Origin: Amycolatopsis jejuensis
Lineage (GTDB): Bacteria > Actinomycetota > Actinomycetes > Mycobacteriales > Pseudonocardiaceae
Assembly (NCBI RefSeq): GCF_000717335.1
Contig: NZ_JNYZ01000012.1
Span: 372,001 to 436,000, forward strand
Direction of reading: 5' to 3'
Length of the DNA: 64,000 nucleotides
The translations under genes were made by a program, and so were the position numbers. The notes under the pieces are model-generated. The model worked only from the letters and a program-made list of their open reading frames with translations, ran no database searches and was not told the DNA's origin. The number at the start of each line of letters is the position of its first letter. The stretch's first letter is position 1. Of the stretch, positions 7,710 to 17,463 are shown in pieces.

Positions 7710-8519
7710 ATGCCGACGACGTTCACCGCCCCCGACGGGCTCCAGCTGAGCTACACGGTGTGGGAGGGGACCGGCCGGCACCGGCGCCCGGTCGTGCTGC
7801 AGCACGGGTTCGCGGCCGACAGCCAGGTGAACTGGGTCGGCCCCGGAGTGGTGGACGCGCTGGTCAAGGCAGGTTTCACGGTCATCGCACTCGACGCACG
7901 CGGACACGGCGCCTCGGAGAAACCACACGACCCGGCGGCGTACGGCGAGGACGTGATGGCGTCGGACGTGTCGGCGCTGTTCGACGAACTGGGCCTCGAC
8001 GAGGTATGCCTGGCGGGCTATTCGATGGGCGCGATCGTCTCGCTGCTGGTGGCTACGCGTGACCGCCGGGTGCGCTGCCTGGCAGTCGGCGGAGTGGGTG
8101 CGGGAATCGTCGACTTCGGCGGCGTGGACGCGCGAGTGGTCAACCGGGCGCAACTCGCCGAGGGTTTGCTGGCCGAGAACCGCGCGGACGTCCCACCCGC
8201 GGCGCGCCCGTTCCGCCGCTTGGCCCGCCGCGCCGGAGCCGACGTCACGGCCTTGGCCGCGGTCATGCAGGCGCTCCCACACGGCCCGATGAGACTGTTC
8301 GACCTGACCGCAGCCACCCTGATCCTGGCGGGGGAGTCGGACGAACTGGCGACCCAGCCGGAACGCCTCGCCGCCGGCATCGCGGGAGCGCGGCTGGTGC
8401 GGGTCCCGGGGAACCACATGGAGGCAGTGGCCCACCCGGCATTCGCGGCGGCTTTGGTGGATTTCTTCGCCTACTCGGACACGGGGGAGACCCGGTTGCC
8501 GATCAGTTCCCCTGCTTGA
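7710..8519 (+). CDS. alpha/beta-hydrolase fold enzyme
   Basis: The 269-residue protein has the nucleophile elbow GYSMGA with Ser105, a candidate acid Asp211 in ESDELA, and catalytic His236 in GNHMEAV. The oxyanion region is LQHGFAADSQVNW, and the DARGHGASEKP segment is typical of the family. The substrate is unknown. ATG 7710 is used; the longer frame would begin inside the upstream terminator. Its stop abuts the stop of the convergent gene at 8520 with no gap. Confidence 0.85.
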   Translation: MPTTFTAPDGLQLSYTVWEGTGRHRRPVVLQHGFAADSQVNWVGPGVVDALVKAGFTVIALDARGHGASEKPHDPAAYGEDVMASDVSALFDELGLDEVCLAGYSMGAIVSLLVATRDRRVRCLAVGGVGAGIVDFGGVDARVVNRAQLAEGLLAENRADVPPAARPFRRLARRAGADVTALAAVMQALPHGPMRLFDLTAATLILAGESDELATQPERLAAGIAGARLVRVPGNHMEAVAHPAFAAALVDFFAYSDTGETRLPISSPA

Positions 8520-9638
8520 TCAGGGCGTGCCGGAGGTGGTCGGTGGCGCGGACGGGCATGCGTTCAGACCCCCCGAGTGACCGGTGATCAGCCACTGACC
8601 GCTGGGGAGCTGACTAACGGTGAAGGTGCCGAGCGGGGGCCCACCGCTGATCGCGAAGTCGCAGGACTTCACCACCACTGACGGGCCGGGAGGCCACGTC
8701 GACTGCTTGGGAATGGACTCCGCGTAGTCGTTGACCGCCCGAGGCCGCTGTTCGAGGATCTGGTGAATGCCTGCGACGGCTGCCGGGCAGTCCGCGAAGC
8801 CGGTGTCTTTCGCGAACTTCACCTGCGTGGCTTCGTCGAAGCGCCCGCAGACGTGGGCGACCATGTCCTTGATCCCGGGACCGTGCTGGGCGATGCCGTC
8901 GTAGACACCCCGGACCGCCTCGTAAGGCGAGGAGGTGGGCAGGAGCTGGTTGGTGTTGAGCTTGCCGCCCCCCTCGGCGGCGACCTGTTCCGAGGTTTTG
9001 CCGTCGTCGCTGGGGAAGATCTTGTGGTACAGCCAGTTTCCGCCCAGGTAGAGGAGGACCAGCACCAGTACCCAGCCCAGGATCTTGCCGCCGAGGCGTT
9101 TCACCCAGCGGGGGACCGGCTTGCGGGGGCGGTCTTCGTAAGGGGCCAGGGCGCCGGGCTGGTTCGGGGGCGCCGGTGGTTGCCCGCCTGCCAGCGGCTG
9201 CGGCTGGCGGGATCCCGCGGGGACCAGACCGCCGTCGGGGGTCGGGGCCGGTTCGGTGCCTTGCTGGGCCTGGGTGAAGCGGAGGTACTCCTGGAACCGC
9301 TGGAACTCCTGGAACTGCCGCAGCTGCTCGGGATCCAGCGGGGGGACCTGCTCGGGTGACCCGTTCGCGGCCGGTTGCGGCAGATTCGGGGGCGGGGGAT
9401 TGACCGGCTGCGGCAGGTTCGAGGAGTGCGGCAAACCCGGGACCTGCGACGGGTTCGGCTGGGAAGTGTCGGCCCCGCCGGGCTGCGGAAGGTTCGAGGA
9501 GTGCGGCTGGGAACCGCCAGGCTGCGGCAAGGCGGGTGGCTGAGCACCGGCAGCCTGCGAACCGGGTGCCGGTGCCGAATCTGCCGGGCCGGGAGAAGGA
9601 GGCACTTCCGGCTTTCCGTGATCACGCTGTTCCGCCAC
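8520..9638 (-). CDS. proline-rich single-pass membrane protein of unknown function
   Basis: I do not recognise the family. The 372-residue protein has a Pro/Gln/Gly/Ser-rich N-terminal half (about residues 10-165) with repeated NLPQPGG- and [14 protein letters not shown] blocks, then a basic patch and one transmembrane helix (about residues 180-200). The outer C-terminal domain of about 170 residues has four cysteines and an [16 protein letters not shown] segment that looks like the NTF2-like domains of actinobacterial lipoproteins. The proline-rich part would be cytoplasmic if the basic residues stay inside. It is divergent from the rplJ unit and convergent with the hydrolase gene. Confidence 0.7.
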   Translation of the reverse strand: MAEQRDHGKPEVPPSPGPADSAPAPGSQAAGAQPPALPQPGGSQPHSSNLPQPGGADTSQPNPSQVPGLPHSSNLPQPVNPPPPNLPQPAANGSPEQVPPLDPEQLRQFQEFQRFQEYLRFTQAQQGTEPAPTPDGGLVPAGSRQPQPLAGGQPPAPPNQPGALAPYEDRPRKPVPRWVKRLGGKILGWVLVLVLLYLGGNWLYHKIFPSDDGKTSEQVAAEGGGKLNTNQLLPTSSPYEAVRGVYDGIAQHGPGIKDMVAHVCGRFDEATQVKFAKDTGFADCPAAVAGIHQILEQRPRAVNDYAESIPKQSTWPPGPSVVVKSCDFAISGGPPLGTFTVSQLPSGQWLITGHSGGLNACPSAPPTTSGTP

Positions 9639-9735
9639 GTCACCAATGATGCCCGTTCCCCCGGCAAATCCCGAGACACCCCCGGTTCCCGCAGCTCAGT
9701 CAGGGGGTCCCGGCGAACCCCCGGGAACCCTCCCG

Positions 9736-9741
9736 TATGCT
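9736..9741 (+). promoter_or_regulatory. possible -10 box of the rplJ-rplL promoter
   Basis: TATGCT at 9736-9741 lies just ahead of the conserved L10 leader, so transcription would begin near 9748. No good -35 box is seen 17 nt upstream. Confidence 0.35.
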
Positions 9742-9747
9742 GGTCGG

Positions 9748-9947
9748 CGGTTCTACCGAAGACCGCTGGTTCTCCCCCGGGTCAACCGAGGGAGCGAAGG
9801 TTCCGCGAGATGGCGGACGGCCTGCGCAGGAGGAACGAGGCCTTCACAACGCCCCGCGCCTTGCTGCGCGTGGGCGTTTTGTCGTTTCAAGGGCGCCTTC
9901 GCATCGACAGAGCCAGTGGTGACACTAGCCAAGAGAGGAGGCGACCC
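9748..9947 (+). ncRNA. ribosomal protein L10 leader (rplJ 5' untranslated regulatory RNA)
   Basis: The 200 nt ahead of rplJ hold no ORF but contain the typical L10-leader blocks: an initial CCGAAGACCG element, the GTTCCGCGAGATGGCGGACGG-like kink region near 9800-9820, and CAGGAGGAACGAGGCC. It ends in a strong hairpin (9848-9879) followed by TTTT, which looks like an attenuator. In other bacteria the L10(L12)4 complex binds such leaders to repress its own synthesis. The blocks are recognised from memory of the Rfam family. Confidence 0.75.
9848..9879 (+). terminator. attenuator-like hairpin in the L10 leader
   Basis: AACGCCC and CGCGC pair with GCGCG and GGGCGTT around a short loop, with T residues following. 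It lies about 70 nt ahead of the rplJ start. Confidence 0.6.
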
Positions 9948-10502
9948 ATGGCGAAGCCCGACAAGGTGGCGGCCGTCGCCGAGATCGCGGAGAGTTTCCG
10001 CAGCAGCTCGGCCACCGTCGTTACCGAGTACACCGGCCTCTCCGTGACTCAGCTGTCCCAGCTGCGCCGCGCTCTCGGCACCAGTGCCAAGTACCGGGTC
10101 GCGAAGAACACCCTCGTCAAGCGTGCCGCCGAGGACGCCGGCGTTCAGGGGCTCGAGGACCTGTTCGTGGGGCCGACCGCGATCGCCTTCGTGCAGGGTG
10201 AGCCGGTCGACGCCGCGAAGGCCCTTCGCGAGTTCGCGAAGGAACACAACGCGCTTGTCATCAAGGGCGGCTACATGGACGGCAAAGCGCTGTCCGTGGA
10301 CGAGATCTCCAAGATCGCCGATCTCGACAGCCGTGAGGTGCTGCTCGCCAAGGCGGCGGGCGCGTTCAAGGCGAAGCTGTCCCAGGCCGCCGCGCTGTTC
10401 CAGGCGCCGGCGTCCCAGGTCGCCCGCCTGGCTGCCGCGCTGGAGGAGAAGCAGCGCACTGCCACCGGTACCGAAGCAGCCGAAGCACCCGCCGAGAGCT
10501 GA
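9948..10502 (+). CDS. rplJ: 50S ribosomal protein L10
   Basis: The 184-residue L10 anchors L7/L12 dimers to the ribosomal stalk and binds 23S rRNA with L11. The N-terminal rRNA-binding domain shows [17 protein letters not shown] and [13 protein letters not shown], and the C-terminal helix that holds L12 is Ala-rich. ATG 9948 is preceded by AGAGAGGAGG. The much longer frame upstream overlaps the leader and a reverse-strand gene and is not used. Confidence 0.97.
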   Translation: MAKPDKVAAVAEIAESFRSSSATVVTEYTGLSVTQLSQLRRALGTSAKYRVAKNTLVKRAAEDAGVQGLEDLFVGPTAIAFVQGEPVDAAKALREFAKEHNALVIKGGYMDGKALSVDEISKIADLDSREVLLAKAAGAFKAKLSQAAALFQAPASQVARLAAALEEKQRTATGTEAAEAPAES

Positions 10503-10550
10503 ACCACCCCACCCCGAACGCCTAGTTCGTTTTTTTGAGAGGAAGCCATC

Positions 10551-10937
10551 ATGGCGAAGCTGAGCACCGCCGAGCTGATCGACGCCTTCAAGGAGCTCAC
10601 CCTTCTTGAGCTGTCCGAGTTCGTGAAGGAGTTCGAGGACACCTTCGACGTCACCGCCGCCGCCCCGGCCGCCGTCGTGGCCGCCGCCCCGGGTGCCGCG
10701 CCCGCCGAGGCCGCTGCCGAGCAGGACGAGTTCGACGTCGTCCTCGAGTCGGCAGGCGACAAGAAGATCCAGGTCATCAAGGTCGTCCGCGAGGTCGTCT
10801 CGGGCCTGGGCCTGAAGGAGGCCAAGGAGCTGGTCGAGGCCGCTCCCAAGGCGCTCCTGGAGAAGGTCGACAAGGAGGCCGCCGAGGCCGCCAAGGAGAA
10901 GCTCGAGGCCGCCGGCGCCAAGATCGCCATCAAGTGA
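10551..10937 (+). CDS. rplL: 50S ribosomal protein L7/L12
   Basis: The 128-residue stalk protein recruits translation GTPases. It has an N-terminal dimerisation helix pair (residues 1-35), an Ala/Pro-rich hinge (36-60), and the conserved C-terminal domain with [20 protein letters not shown] and [19 protein letters not shown] ribosome-binding site precedes the ATG. A terminator follows. Confidence 0.97.
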   Translation: MAKLSTAELIDAFKELTLLELSEFVKEFEDTFDVTAAAPAAVVAAAPGAAPAEAAAEQDEFDVVLESAGDKKIQVIKVVREVVSGLGLKEAKELVEAAPKALLEKVDKEAAEAAKEKLEAAGAKIAIK

Positions 10938-10960
10938 TCAGCGCCTGACGCACCACCTCG

Positions 10961-10997
10961 AAGGGGGCGGGCATCCACCCGGATGCCCGCCCCCTTT
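10961..10997 (+). terminator. terminator after rplL
   Basis: A stem of about 14 to 16 bp (arms 10961-10976 and 10981-10997) with an ACCC loop is followed by TTT. It lies 23 nt after the rplL stop. Confidence 0.88.
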
Positions 10998-11320
10998 GCC
11001 GTCCCCGACCATCTGTTCGAACCAGGGAGAGGCGGCCAGGCCGACGCGTGGATGCCGGGTTTGCCCTGGTTACCCCGACCGTGTGACGACCCTTCGGCCG
11101 TCTTGCTCTGCGCGCGGGGGTGGCGTGCATTACCGTGCTGCCAGCGGTCGCCGTACTTGATCCCTATCGGGTGAGGGGGACACGCGCTCGCCGACGAACA
11201 AAACTGGTGAGTAACCTGTTCGCCCTCAGCTCGTTGCACCTGGTTGACGCGGGGCTCCGCGCCTGCCGCGAGGTGCGGGGCGGCGGTGCGCGACGATGCG
11301 GAACAGCTCCTGGAGGTGCG
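10998..11320. other. intergenic region upstream of the mce operon
   Basis: No gene is supported here. The long open frame beginning at 11120 has an N-terminal extension unlike Mkl proteins and weak start context, so the region is read as untranslated. It should contain the promoter of the mce operon, but no convincing box pair is seen. Confidence 0.5.
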
Positions 11321-12502
11321 ATGGGTGCCGAGGTGGTCATCGAAGGTCTCACCAAGTCCTTCGGCAGGCAGACCATCTGGCGGGATGTGACGCTGACCCT
11401 TCCGCCCGGTGAGGTGTCGGCCATGCTCGGCCCGTCCGGAACCGGCAAGTCCGTGTTCCTCAAGTCCATGATCGGCCTGCTCAAGCCCGACCGCGGCCGC
11501 TGCGTCATCAACGGCGTCGACATCGTCACCTGCTCCGAGCACAAGCTGTACGAGATCCGCAAGCTTTTCGGCGTGCTGTTCCAGGACGGTGCGCTGTTCG
11601 GCTCGATGAACCTCTACGACAACGTCGCGTTCCCGCTTCGCGAGCACACCAAGAAGTCCGAGACCGAGATCCGCCGGATCGTGCTCGAGAAGCTCGAGAT
11701 CACCGGTCTGGCCGGGGCGGAGAAGAAGCTGCCCGGCGAGATCTCCGGCGGGATGCGCAAGCGTGCCGGCCTCGCCCGCGCGCTGGTGCTTGACCCGGAG
11801 ATCATCCTCGTCGACGAGCCCGACTCGGGCCTCGACCCGGTCCGCACCACCTACATCTCGCAGCTCTTCCTCGACGTCAACGCCCAGATCGACGCGACGT
11901 TCCTCATCGTGTCGCACAACATCAACCTCGCCCGCACGGTGCCGGACAACCTCGGCATGCTCTTCCGCAAGGAACTCGTCATGTTCGGCCCCCGCGAGGT
12001 GCTGCTGACCAGCGACGAACCCGTCGTCGAGCAGTTCCTCAACGGCCGCAAGCTCGGCCCGATCGGCATGTCCGAGGAGAAGGACAGCGCCCAGATGGCC
12101 CGCGAGCAGGCCGAGGCCGAGGCGGGCCACGGCGACGTGCTCAACGAGGACGTCCGCGGCGTCGTCCCGCAGATGCAGGTCAGCCCCGGGGTACCGGAGC
12201 GGGCCGGGGCCAAGCGGCGGATGGACCGGGTCATGCGGATCCTGCACACGCTCCCGCCGAACGCGCAGGAGGGGATCATCGAATCCCTCACGCCGGAGCA
12301 GCAGCGGTACTACAACGTGCGCCCCAACCCGGCCGCCTTCCACCACCGGACCGGCCCCGGGGACACCCAGCAGCTGCCGCCGGTCGACGTGCCGGGTCCG
12401 GTGCCCGACCAGCATCAGGGCCAGCTGCCCGCGGACCAGATCGCCCGCATCCCGGGTGCCGCGGACCGCAGGCCGCCCCGGCACGGGCAGGGTGGCGCGT
12501 GA
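11321..12502 (+). CDS. mkl: Mce transporter ATP-binding protein (Mkl/MceG)
   Basis: This is the ATPase that powers Mce lipid importers. The 393-residue protein has Walker A GPSGTGKS (about residues 37-44), the ABC signature in SGGMRKRAGLARA (about 143-155) and Walker B ILVDEPDSGLD (about 163-173). A C-terminal tail of more than 120 residues ends in a Pro/Gln-rich stretch, as in mycobacterial Mkl. ATG 11321 follows GGAGGTGCG. The gene overlaps yrbEA by GTGA, so here the ATPase is part of the operon; in mycobacteria mkl stands alone at this chromosomal position. Confidence 0.93.
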   Translation: MGAEVVIEGLTKSFGRQTIWRDVTLTLPPGEVSAMLGPSGTGKSVFLKSMIGLLKPDRGRCVINGVDIVTCSEHKLYEIRKLFGVLFQDGALFGSMNLYDNVAFPLREHTKKSETEIRRIVLEKLEITGLAGAEKKLPGEISGGMRKRAGLARALVLDPEIILVDEPDSGLDPVRTTYISQLFLDVNAQIDATFLIVSHNINLARTVPDNLGMLFRKELVMFGPREVLLTSDEPVVEQFLNGRKLGPIGMSEEKDSAQMAREQAEAEAGHGDVLNEDVRGVVPQMQVSPGVPERAGAKRRMDRVMRILHTLPPNAQEGIIESLTPEQQRYYNVRPNPAAFHHRTGPGDTQQLPPVDVPGPVPDQHQGQLPADQIARIPGAADRRPPRHGQGGA

Positions 12503-13287
12503 CTGCGACCTCGGCGAAGATCCCCGGCTACGGCATGCTGCGGGAGACCGGGAACCTGTTCGCGCTCGGTCTCGACATCATCCGCGGCATCTTCCAGCGC
12601 CCGTTCCAGTTCCGGGAGTTCATCCAGCAGGCCTGGTTCGTCGCGAGCGTCACGATCCTGCCGACCGCGCTGGTCGCCATCCCGTTCGGCGCGGTGATTT
12701 CGCTGCAGTTCGGCGCGCTGGCCCGGCAGCTCGGCGCGCAGTCCTACACCGGCGCCGGTTCGGTGCTCGCCACCGTGCAGCAGGCCAGCCCGCTGGTCAC
12801 CGCGCTGCTCGTGGCCGGCGCGGGCGGTAGCGCGGTCTGTGCGGACATCGGCGCGCGCACCATCCGCGAGGAAATCGACGCGATGGAGGTGCTGGGGGTC
12901 TCCGCGGTCCAGCGCCTGATCGTGCCGCGCACGCTCGCCATGATGCTGGTCGCGCTGCTGCTCAACGGCATGGTCAGCGTCATCGGCGTGCTCGGCGGCT
13001 ACTTCTTCAACGTCGTGCTCCAGGGCGGGACCCCGGGTGCGTACCTGTCCAGCTTCTCCGCGCTCGCCCAGCTGCCCGACCTGTGGGTCGGCGAGATCAA
13101 GGCGCTCATCTTCGGCTTCATCGCCGCGGTCGTGGCCGCCTACCGGGGCCTGCACCCGAGCGGCGGCCCGAAGGGCGTCGGCGACGCGGTGAACCAGTCG
13201 GTGGTCATCACGTTCCTGCTGCTCTTCGTCGTGAACTTCGTGATCACGCTGATCTACCTGCAGCTCGTGCCAGGAAAGCTGGACTGA
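12499..13287 (+). CDS. yrbEA: MlaE/YrbE-type permease of the Mce system, subunit A
   Basis: The 262-residue integral membrane protein is an MlaE-family permease that forms the inner-membrane pore with YrbEB. The conserved ADIGARTIREEIDAMEVLGV motif, which contacts the ATPase, is around residues 115-134, and there are about five hydrophobic helices. The GTG start overlaps the mkl stop by four bases. yrbEB follows after 3 nt. Confidence 0.93.
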   Translation: MTATSAKIPGYGMLRETGNLFALGLDIIRGIFQRPFQFREFIQQAWFVASVTILPTALVAIPFGAVISLQFGALARQLGAQSYTGAGSVLATVQQASPLVTALLVAGAGGSAVCADIGARTIREEIDAMEVLGVSAVQRLIVPRTLAMMLVALLLNGMVSVIGVLGGYFFNVVLQGGTPGAYLSSFSALAQLPDLWVGEIKALIFGFIAAVVAAYRGLHPSGGPKGVGDAVNQSVVITFLLLFVVNFVITLIYLQLVPGKLD

Positions 13288-13290
13288 CCC

Positions 13291-14127
13291 ATGACGTTCC
13301 TCGCGGGGGCGAAGCGGATCGCCAACCGGCCGCTCGAGACGCTGGACACGCTCGGCGACCAGATGTCGTTCTACGGCCGGGCCTTGCTGTGGACGCCGCG
13401 CACGCTGCGCCGCTACACCAAGGAAGTGCTGCGGCTGCTGGCCGAGGTGAGCTTCGGGTCCGGTTCGCTCGCGGTCATCGGCGGCACGGTCGGCGTGATG
13501 GTCGGCCTGACGCTCTTCACCGGTGTCCTCGTCGGCCTGCAGGGTTACTCCGCGCTGAACTCGATCGGCACCTCGGCGTTCACCGGTTTCCTCACCGCGT
13601 TCTTCAACACCCGCGAAATCGCCCCGCTGGTGGCCGGGCTGGCGCTGTCCGCGACCGTCGGCGCCGGGTTCACCGCGCAGCTGGGCGCCATGCGGATCTC
13701 CGAGGAGATCGACGCGCTCGAGGTGATGGGCGTGCCGAGCCTGCCGTACCTGGTGACCACGCGGATCATCGCCGGGTTCGTCGCGGTGATCCCGCTGTAC
13801 GTGATCGGCCTGCTCAGCTCGTATCTCGCGTCGCGGCTGGTCGTTATCTACATCTACGGACAGTCCGCGGGTACCTACGACCATTACTTCGACCTGTTCT
13901 TACCACCGCAAGACGTGCTCTATTCGTTCATCAAGGTGCTGATCTTCAGTGTCCTGATCATTCTTTCGCACTGTTACTTCGGGTACCGGGCGTCCGGCGG
14001 CCCGGCCGGGGTGGGCGTGGCCGTGGGGCGCGCGGTGCGGCTTTCCATCGTCACGGTTTCGATCGTGAACTTCTTCATCGGTTTCGCCATCTGGGGAACC
14101 GACGTCACGGTGAGGATCGCGGGATGA
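13291..14127 (+). CDS. yrbEB: MlaE/YrbE-type permease of the Mce system, subunit B
   Basis: The 278-residue partner permease carries the matching AQLGAMRISEEIDALEVMG coupling motif near residues 129-147 and several transmembrane helices. It is paired with YrbEA in every known Mce system. Its stop overlaps the mceA start (ATGA). Confidence 0.93.
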   Translation: MTFLAGAKRIANRPLETLDTLGDQMSFYGRALLWTPRTLRRYTKEVLRLLAEVSFGSGSLAVIGGTVGVMVGLTLFTGVLVGLQGYSALNSIGTSAFTGFLTAFFNTREIAPLVAGLALSATVGAGFTAQLGAMRISEEIDALEVMGVPSLPYLVTTRIIAGFVAVIPLYVIGLLSSYLASRLVVIYIYGQSAGTYDHYFDLFLPPQDVLYSFIKVLIFSVLIILSHCYFGYRASGGPAGVGVAVGRAVRLSIVTVSIVNFFIGFAIWGTDVTVRIAG

Positions 14128-15455
14128 CGACACTCCGGCGAAGGTTGCTGGGCCTGCTGCTGGTGGCGGTGCTCGTCGGCGGGATCGCGCTGAGCATTGC
14201 CTTGTACGACAAGGCCTTCAGCAAGTTCGTCACCGTGAAGCTCGATGCAGGCAGCATCGGCAACCAGCTGCTCCAGCAGTCCGACGTCAAGGTGCGTGGG
14301 CTCATCGTCGGTTCGGTGCAGGAGATCAAGGCGACCCCGGACGGCGCCGAGCTCACGCTCGCGATGGACCCGGAGTCGGCGAAGCTCATCCCGCAGAACG
14401 TGTCCGCGCGGTTCCTGCCGAAGACGCTCTTCGGCGAACGTTATGTGTCGCTGCAGATCCCGCCGGACCCGTCCACCCGCACGCTCGCCGACGGCGACGT
14501 GATCCCGCAGGACCGCACGTCGAGTGCGGTCGAGCTGGAGCAGGCACTCGAACACCTGATGCCGGTGCTGCAGGCGGTGCAGCCGCAGAAGCTGTCGAGC
14601 ACGCTCACCGCGATCTCCACCGCGCTGCAGGACCGGGGCAAACCGCTCGGGGAGACGTTGTCGCAGCTGGGCCAGTACATCGGCGACCTGAATCCGCACG
14701 AGCCGGAGCTGCAGCACAACCTCCAGGCGCTCGCGGAGTTCTCCGACCACCTGCGCGGTGCGGCGCCGGATCTGGTGCAGAGCCTGGACAATCTCAGCAC
14801 GACCACTCGCACGGTCGCCTCCGAACAGCAGAACCTCTCGAACCTGTACGGCAGCCTCACGGTCGCGTCGCGGGACCTGCAGTCGTTCCTGGAAGCCAAC
14901 AAGCAGAACATCATCAGCCTCGCGAGCACTGCCCGGCCGACTGCCGAGCTGCTGGCCAAGTACTCGCCCGAGTACCCGTGCGTGCTCAAGCAGATGGCGA
15001 AGGTCGTGCCGGTCGCGGACGCGGCGCTGGGCAAGTTCAACGGCAAGCCGGGCCTGAACGCGACCATCGAGGTGGTCGTGAACCGCGGGCCGTACCAGCC
15101 GGGCGAGGAACCGCGGTTCGAGGACAAGCGCGGTCCGCGCTGCTACGACCTCAACCCGGCGCCGGACCCGTTCCCGCAGGAACCGCCGGACGGTCCGTTC
15201 AAGGACGGTACGAAGCACACGCCGCCGCCGAAGTCGTCGGGCCAGGGCCTGAACCCGGCCAACTTCACCGCGGACGCGGGCGGCTTCAACGGTGGCGGCG
15301 CGGGCGGCGGCAACCCGGCCAACTCCGCGGCGGAGAACGACTTCCTCGCCGCGCTGGTCAGCCCTGAGCTCGGGATGTCGCAGGACCGGTTCCCCGGCTG
15401 GGGATCACTCCTCGTCGGGCCGCTCTACCGGGGTGCGGAGGTGACCGTCAAGTGA
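14124..15455 (+). CDS. mceA: Mce family protein, MceA position
   Basis: The 443-residue protein has one N-terminal transmembrane helix (about residues 7-28), then an MlaD/MCE domain (about 35-115; DVKVRGLIVGSVQEI), a long helical region and a Pro/Gly/Asn-rich tail. Mce proteins assemble a hexameric tunnel that moves lipids across the periplasm. ATG 14124 is chosen because it overlaps the yrbEB stop and gives a standard N-terminus; a longer frame reads through yrbEB out of register. The six mce genes are in the canonical order. Confidence 0.92.
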   Translation: MTTLRRRLLGLLLVAVLVGGIALSIALYDKAFSKFVTVKLDAGSIGNQLLQQSDVKVRGLIVGSVQEIKATPDGAELTLAMDPESAKLIPQNVSARFLPKTLFGERYVSLQIPPDPSTRTLADGDVIPQDRTSSAVELEQALEHLMPVLQAVQPQKLSSTLTAISTALQDRGKPLGETLSQLGQYIGDLNPHEPELQHNLQALAEFSDHLRGAAPDLVQSLDNLSTTTRTVASEQQNLSNLYGSLTVASRDLQSFLEANKQNIISLASTARPTAELLAKYSPEYPCVLKQMAKVVPVADAALGKFNGKPGLNATIEVVVNRGPYQPGEEPRFEDKRGPRCYDLNPAPDPFPQEPPDGPFKDGTKHTPPPKSSGQGLNPANFTADAGGFNGGGAGGGNPANSAAENDFLAALVSPELGMSQDRFPGWGSLLVGPLYRGAEVTVK

Positions 15456-16477
15456 GGGGACTCGTCGCACCGCTGGTCAAACTGCTGATCTTCGTGGTGA
15501 TCACGGTGCTGTTCACCACGGTGCTCGGCATCAGCATCGCGAACATCAACACGTCCAGCACCAACGAGTACTCGGCGCGGTTCACCGACGCGACGCTGGT
15601 GCTGCCGAACGACGACGTGCGCATTGCCGGCGTCCGCGTCGGCCAGGTCAAGGACGTGAAGATCGTCGACAAGCGGCAGGCGCAGGTGGACTTCGAGGTC
15701 GACTCCGGGCGCAAGCTGCCCGCCGGGGTCACCGCGCAGATCAAGTTCCGCAACCTGGTCGGCCAGCGCTACGTCTCGCTCGGCGAGGGCACCGACCACA
15801 GCGGCGCGCTGCTGCCCGCGGGCGGCAACATCCCGCTCGAGCGCACCACGCCCGCGCTGGACCTCACCGAGCTGTTCAACGGGTTCAAACCGCTCTTCAT
15901 CGCGCTCAACCCGGATGACGTGAACAAGCTGTCGTACGAGGTCATCCAGGTCCTGCAGGGCGAGGGCGGCACCGTGGAAAGCCTGCTGTCGCACACCGCG
16001 TCGCTGGCCACCACGATCGCGAACAAGGACCAGGTGATCGGCGAGCTGATCGACAACCTCAACTCGGTGCTCGACACGGTCAACCAGCACACGCCACAGC
16101 TGAACGACCTGATCGTGAAGCTGCAGCAGCTGGTGTCCGGCCTCGCCGCGGACCGCAAGCCGATCGGCGACGCGATCGAGGGGCTCGGCAACCTCGCGAA
16201 CACCACCGCCGGCCTGCTCGCCGACGCGCGCCAGCCGCTCAAGGACGACATCAACGCGCTCGGCAAGCTCACCGCGAACCTCAACCAGAACGAGCCACTG
16301 GTGGAGCACTTCATCCAGTTCATGCCGAAGAAGGTCAGCGCACTCACGCGGACCGCGGACTACGGCTCGTGGTTCAACTTCTACTCGTGTGAGGTGACCG
16401 GCACCGTGGGCCTGCCGGGGATCCTGCCGCCGACCGACTTCACGCTCGCACCGGCGAACCGCGAGAGGTGCAAGTGA
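15452..16477 (+). CDS. mceB: Mce family protein, MceB position
   Basis: The 341-residue product has an N-terminal transmembrane helix (about residues 6-27), the MCE domain with DDVRIAGVRVGQVKDV (about residues 51-66) and a helical C-terminal part with heptad-like repeats. The GTG start overlaps the mceA stop (GTGA). Like its neighbours it should be one wall of the periplasmic lipid tunnel. Confidence 0.92.
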   Translation: MRGLVAPLVKLLIFVVITVLFTTVLGISIANINTSSTNEYSARFTDATLVLPNDDVRIAGVRVGQVKDVKIVDKRQAQVDFEVDSGRKLPAGVTAQIKFRNLVGQRYVSLGEGTDHSGALLPAGGNIPLERTTPALDLTELFNGFKPLFIALNPDDVNKLSYEVIQVLQGEGGTVESLLSHTASLATTIANKDQVIGELIDNLNSVLDTVNQHTPQLNDLIVKLQQLVSGLAADRKPIGDAIEGLGNLANTTAGLLADARQPLKDDINALGKLTANLNQNEPLVEHFIQFMPKKVSALTRTADYGSWFNFYSCEVTGTVGLPGILPPTDFTLAPANRERCK

Positions 16478-17463
16478 TGAAGTCCTTCCAGAAACGCAAT
16501 CCGATCCCGATCGCGCTCGTCGGCATCGCGGTGCTCGGGCTCGGTCTCATCGCCGCACTCAACTCCGACGACCTGCCGGTGATCGGTGGCGGCACCACGT
16601 ACAGCGCGGCTTTCTCCGAAGCGGCCGGGCTGCAGAAGGACAACGACGTGCGCATTGCCGGGGTCAAGGTCGGCAAGGTGTCCTCGATCAAGCTGGACGG
16701 CGCCAGCGTCAAGGTGTCGTTCAAGGTCAAGGACGCCTGGCTGGGCGACAAGACGACGGCGGCCATCAAGATCAAGACGTTGCTGGGCCAGAAGTACCTG
16801 GCGCTCGGCCCGCAGGGCAACGGCACGCTCAACCCGGACGCGCCGATCCCGCGGGACCGCACGATGTCGCCCTACGACGTGCTCGACGCGTTCCGCGGGC
16901 TGTCGCAGACGGTCGACGCGATCGACACCAACCAGCTGGCCAAGAGCTTCGACGCGATCACCCAGACGTTCGCCAACACGCCGCAGGACGTCAAGGGTGC
17001 GTTGTCCGGGCTGTCGAAACTGTCGGACACCATCGCGAAGCGCGATTCGCAGCTCGCGAACCTGCTGGCCAACACGCGTGAGGTGTCACAGACCCTGGTC
17101 GACCGCGACGCCGAGGTGCAGAAGCTGCTCACCGACGGAAACCAGCTGCTGGCCGAGATCACCAAGCGGGAGCAGGCGATCAGCGCGCTGCTCGACGGTT
17201 CGCGGCAGCTCGCCACGCAGCTGCAGGGCCTGGTGGACGACAACGACAAGCAGCTCGACCCGGTGCTCACCCAGCTCGACCAGCTCACCTCGATGCTGCA
17301 GCGCAACCAGGATTCGCTGGCACTGGGCATCCAGAAGTTCGCGCCGTTCATCCGGGTCTTCAACAACACCATCGGCACCGGGCACTGGTTCGACAACTAC
17401 ATCTGCGGCCTGGTCCTTCCTTCGGTCGGCCCGCTCAACCCGGAGGGGTGTTACTCCAAATGA
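16477..17463 (+). CDS. mceC: Mce family protein, MceC position
   Basis: The 328-residue product starts MKSFQKRNPIP, the usual MceC opening, followed by a transmembrane helix and the MCE domain with NDVRIAGVKVGKVSSI. ATG 16477 shares one base with the mceB stop; GTG at 16474 is an equally spaced alternative that would add one residue. The rest is long helices, then a WFDNYICG segment near the C-terminus. Confidence 0.92.
   Translation: MKSFQKRNPIPIALVGIAVLGLGLIAALNSDDLPVIGGGTTYSAAFSEAAGLQKDNDVRIAGVKVGKVSSIKLDGASVKVSFKVKDAWLGDKTTAAIKIKTLLGQKYLALGPQGNGTLNPDAPIPRDRTMSPYDVLDAFRGLSQTVDAIDTNQLAKSFDAITQTFANTPQDVKGALSGLSKLSDTIAKRDSQLANLLANTREVSQTLVDRDAEVQKLLTDGNQLLAEITKREQAISALLDGSRQLATQLQGLVDDNDKQLDPVLTQLDQLTSMLQRNQDSLALGIQKFAPFIRVFNNTIGTGHWFDNYICGLVLPSVGPLNPEGCYSK

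Noticed and set aside
9375..9947. Long N-terminal extension of the rplJ frame
   Set aside because: It overlaps the L10 leader and the start of a reverse-strand gene; ATG 9948 has the proper site and matches L10 proteins.
10271..12484. 737-residue reverse frame across rplJ, rplL and mkl
   Set aside because: It covers three sense features including a terminator and has no recognisable domain.
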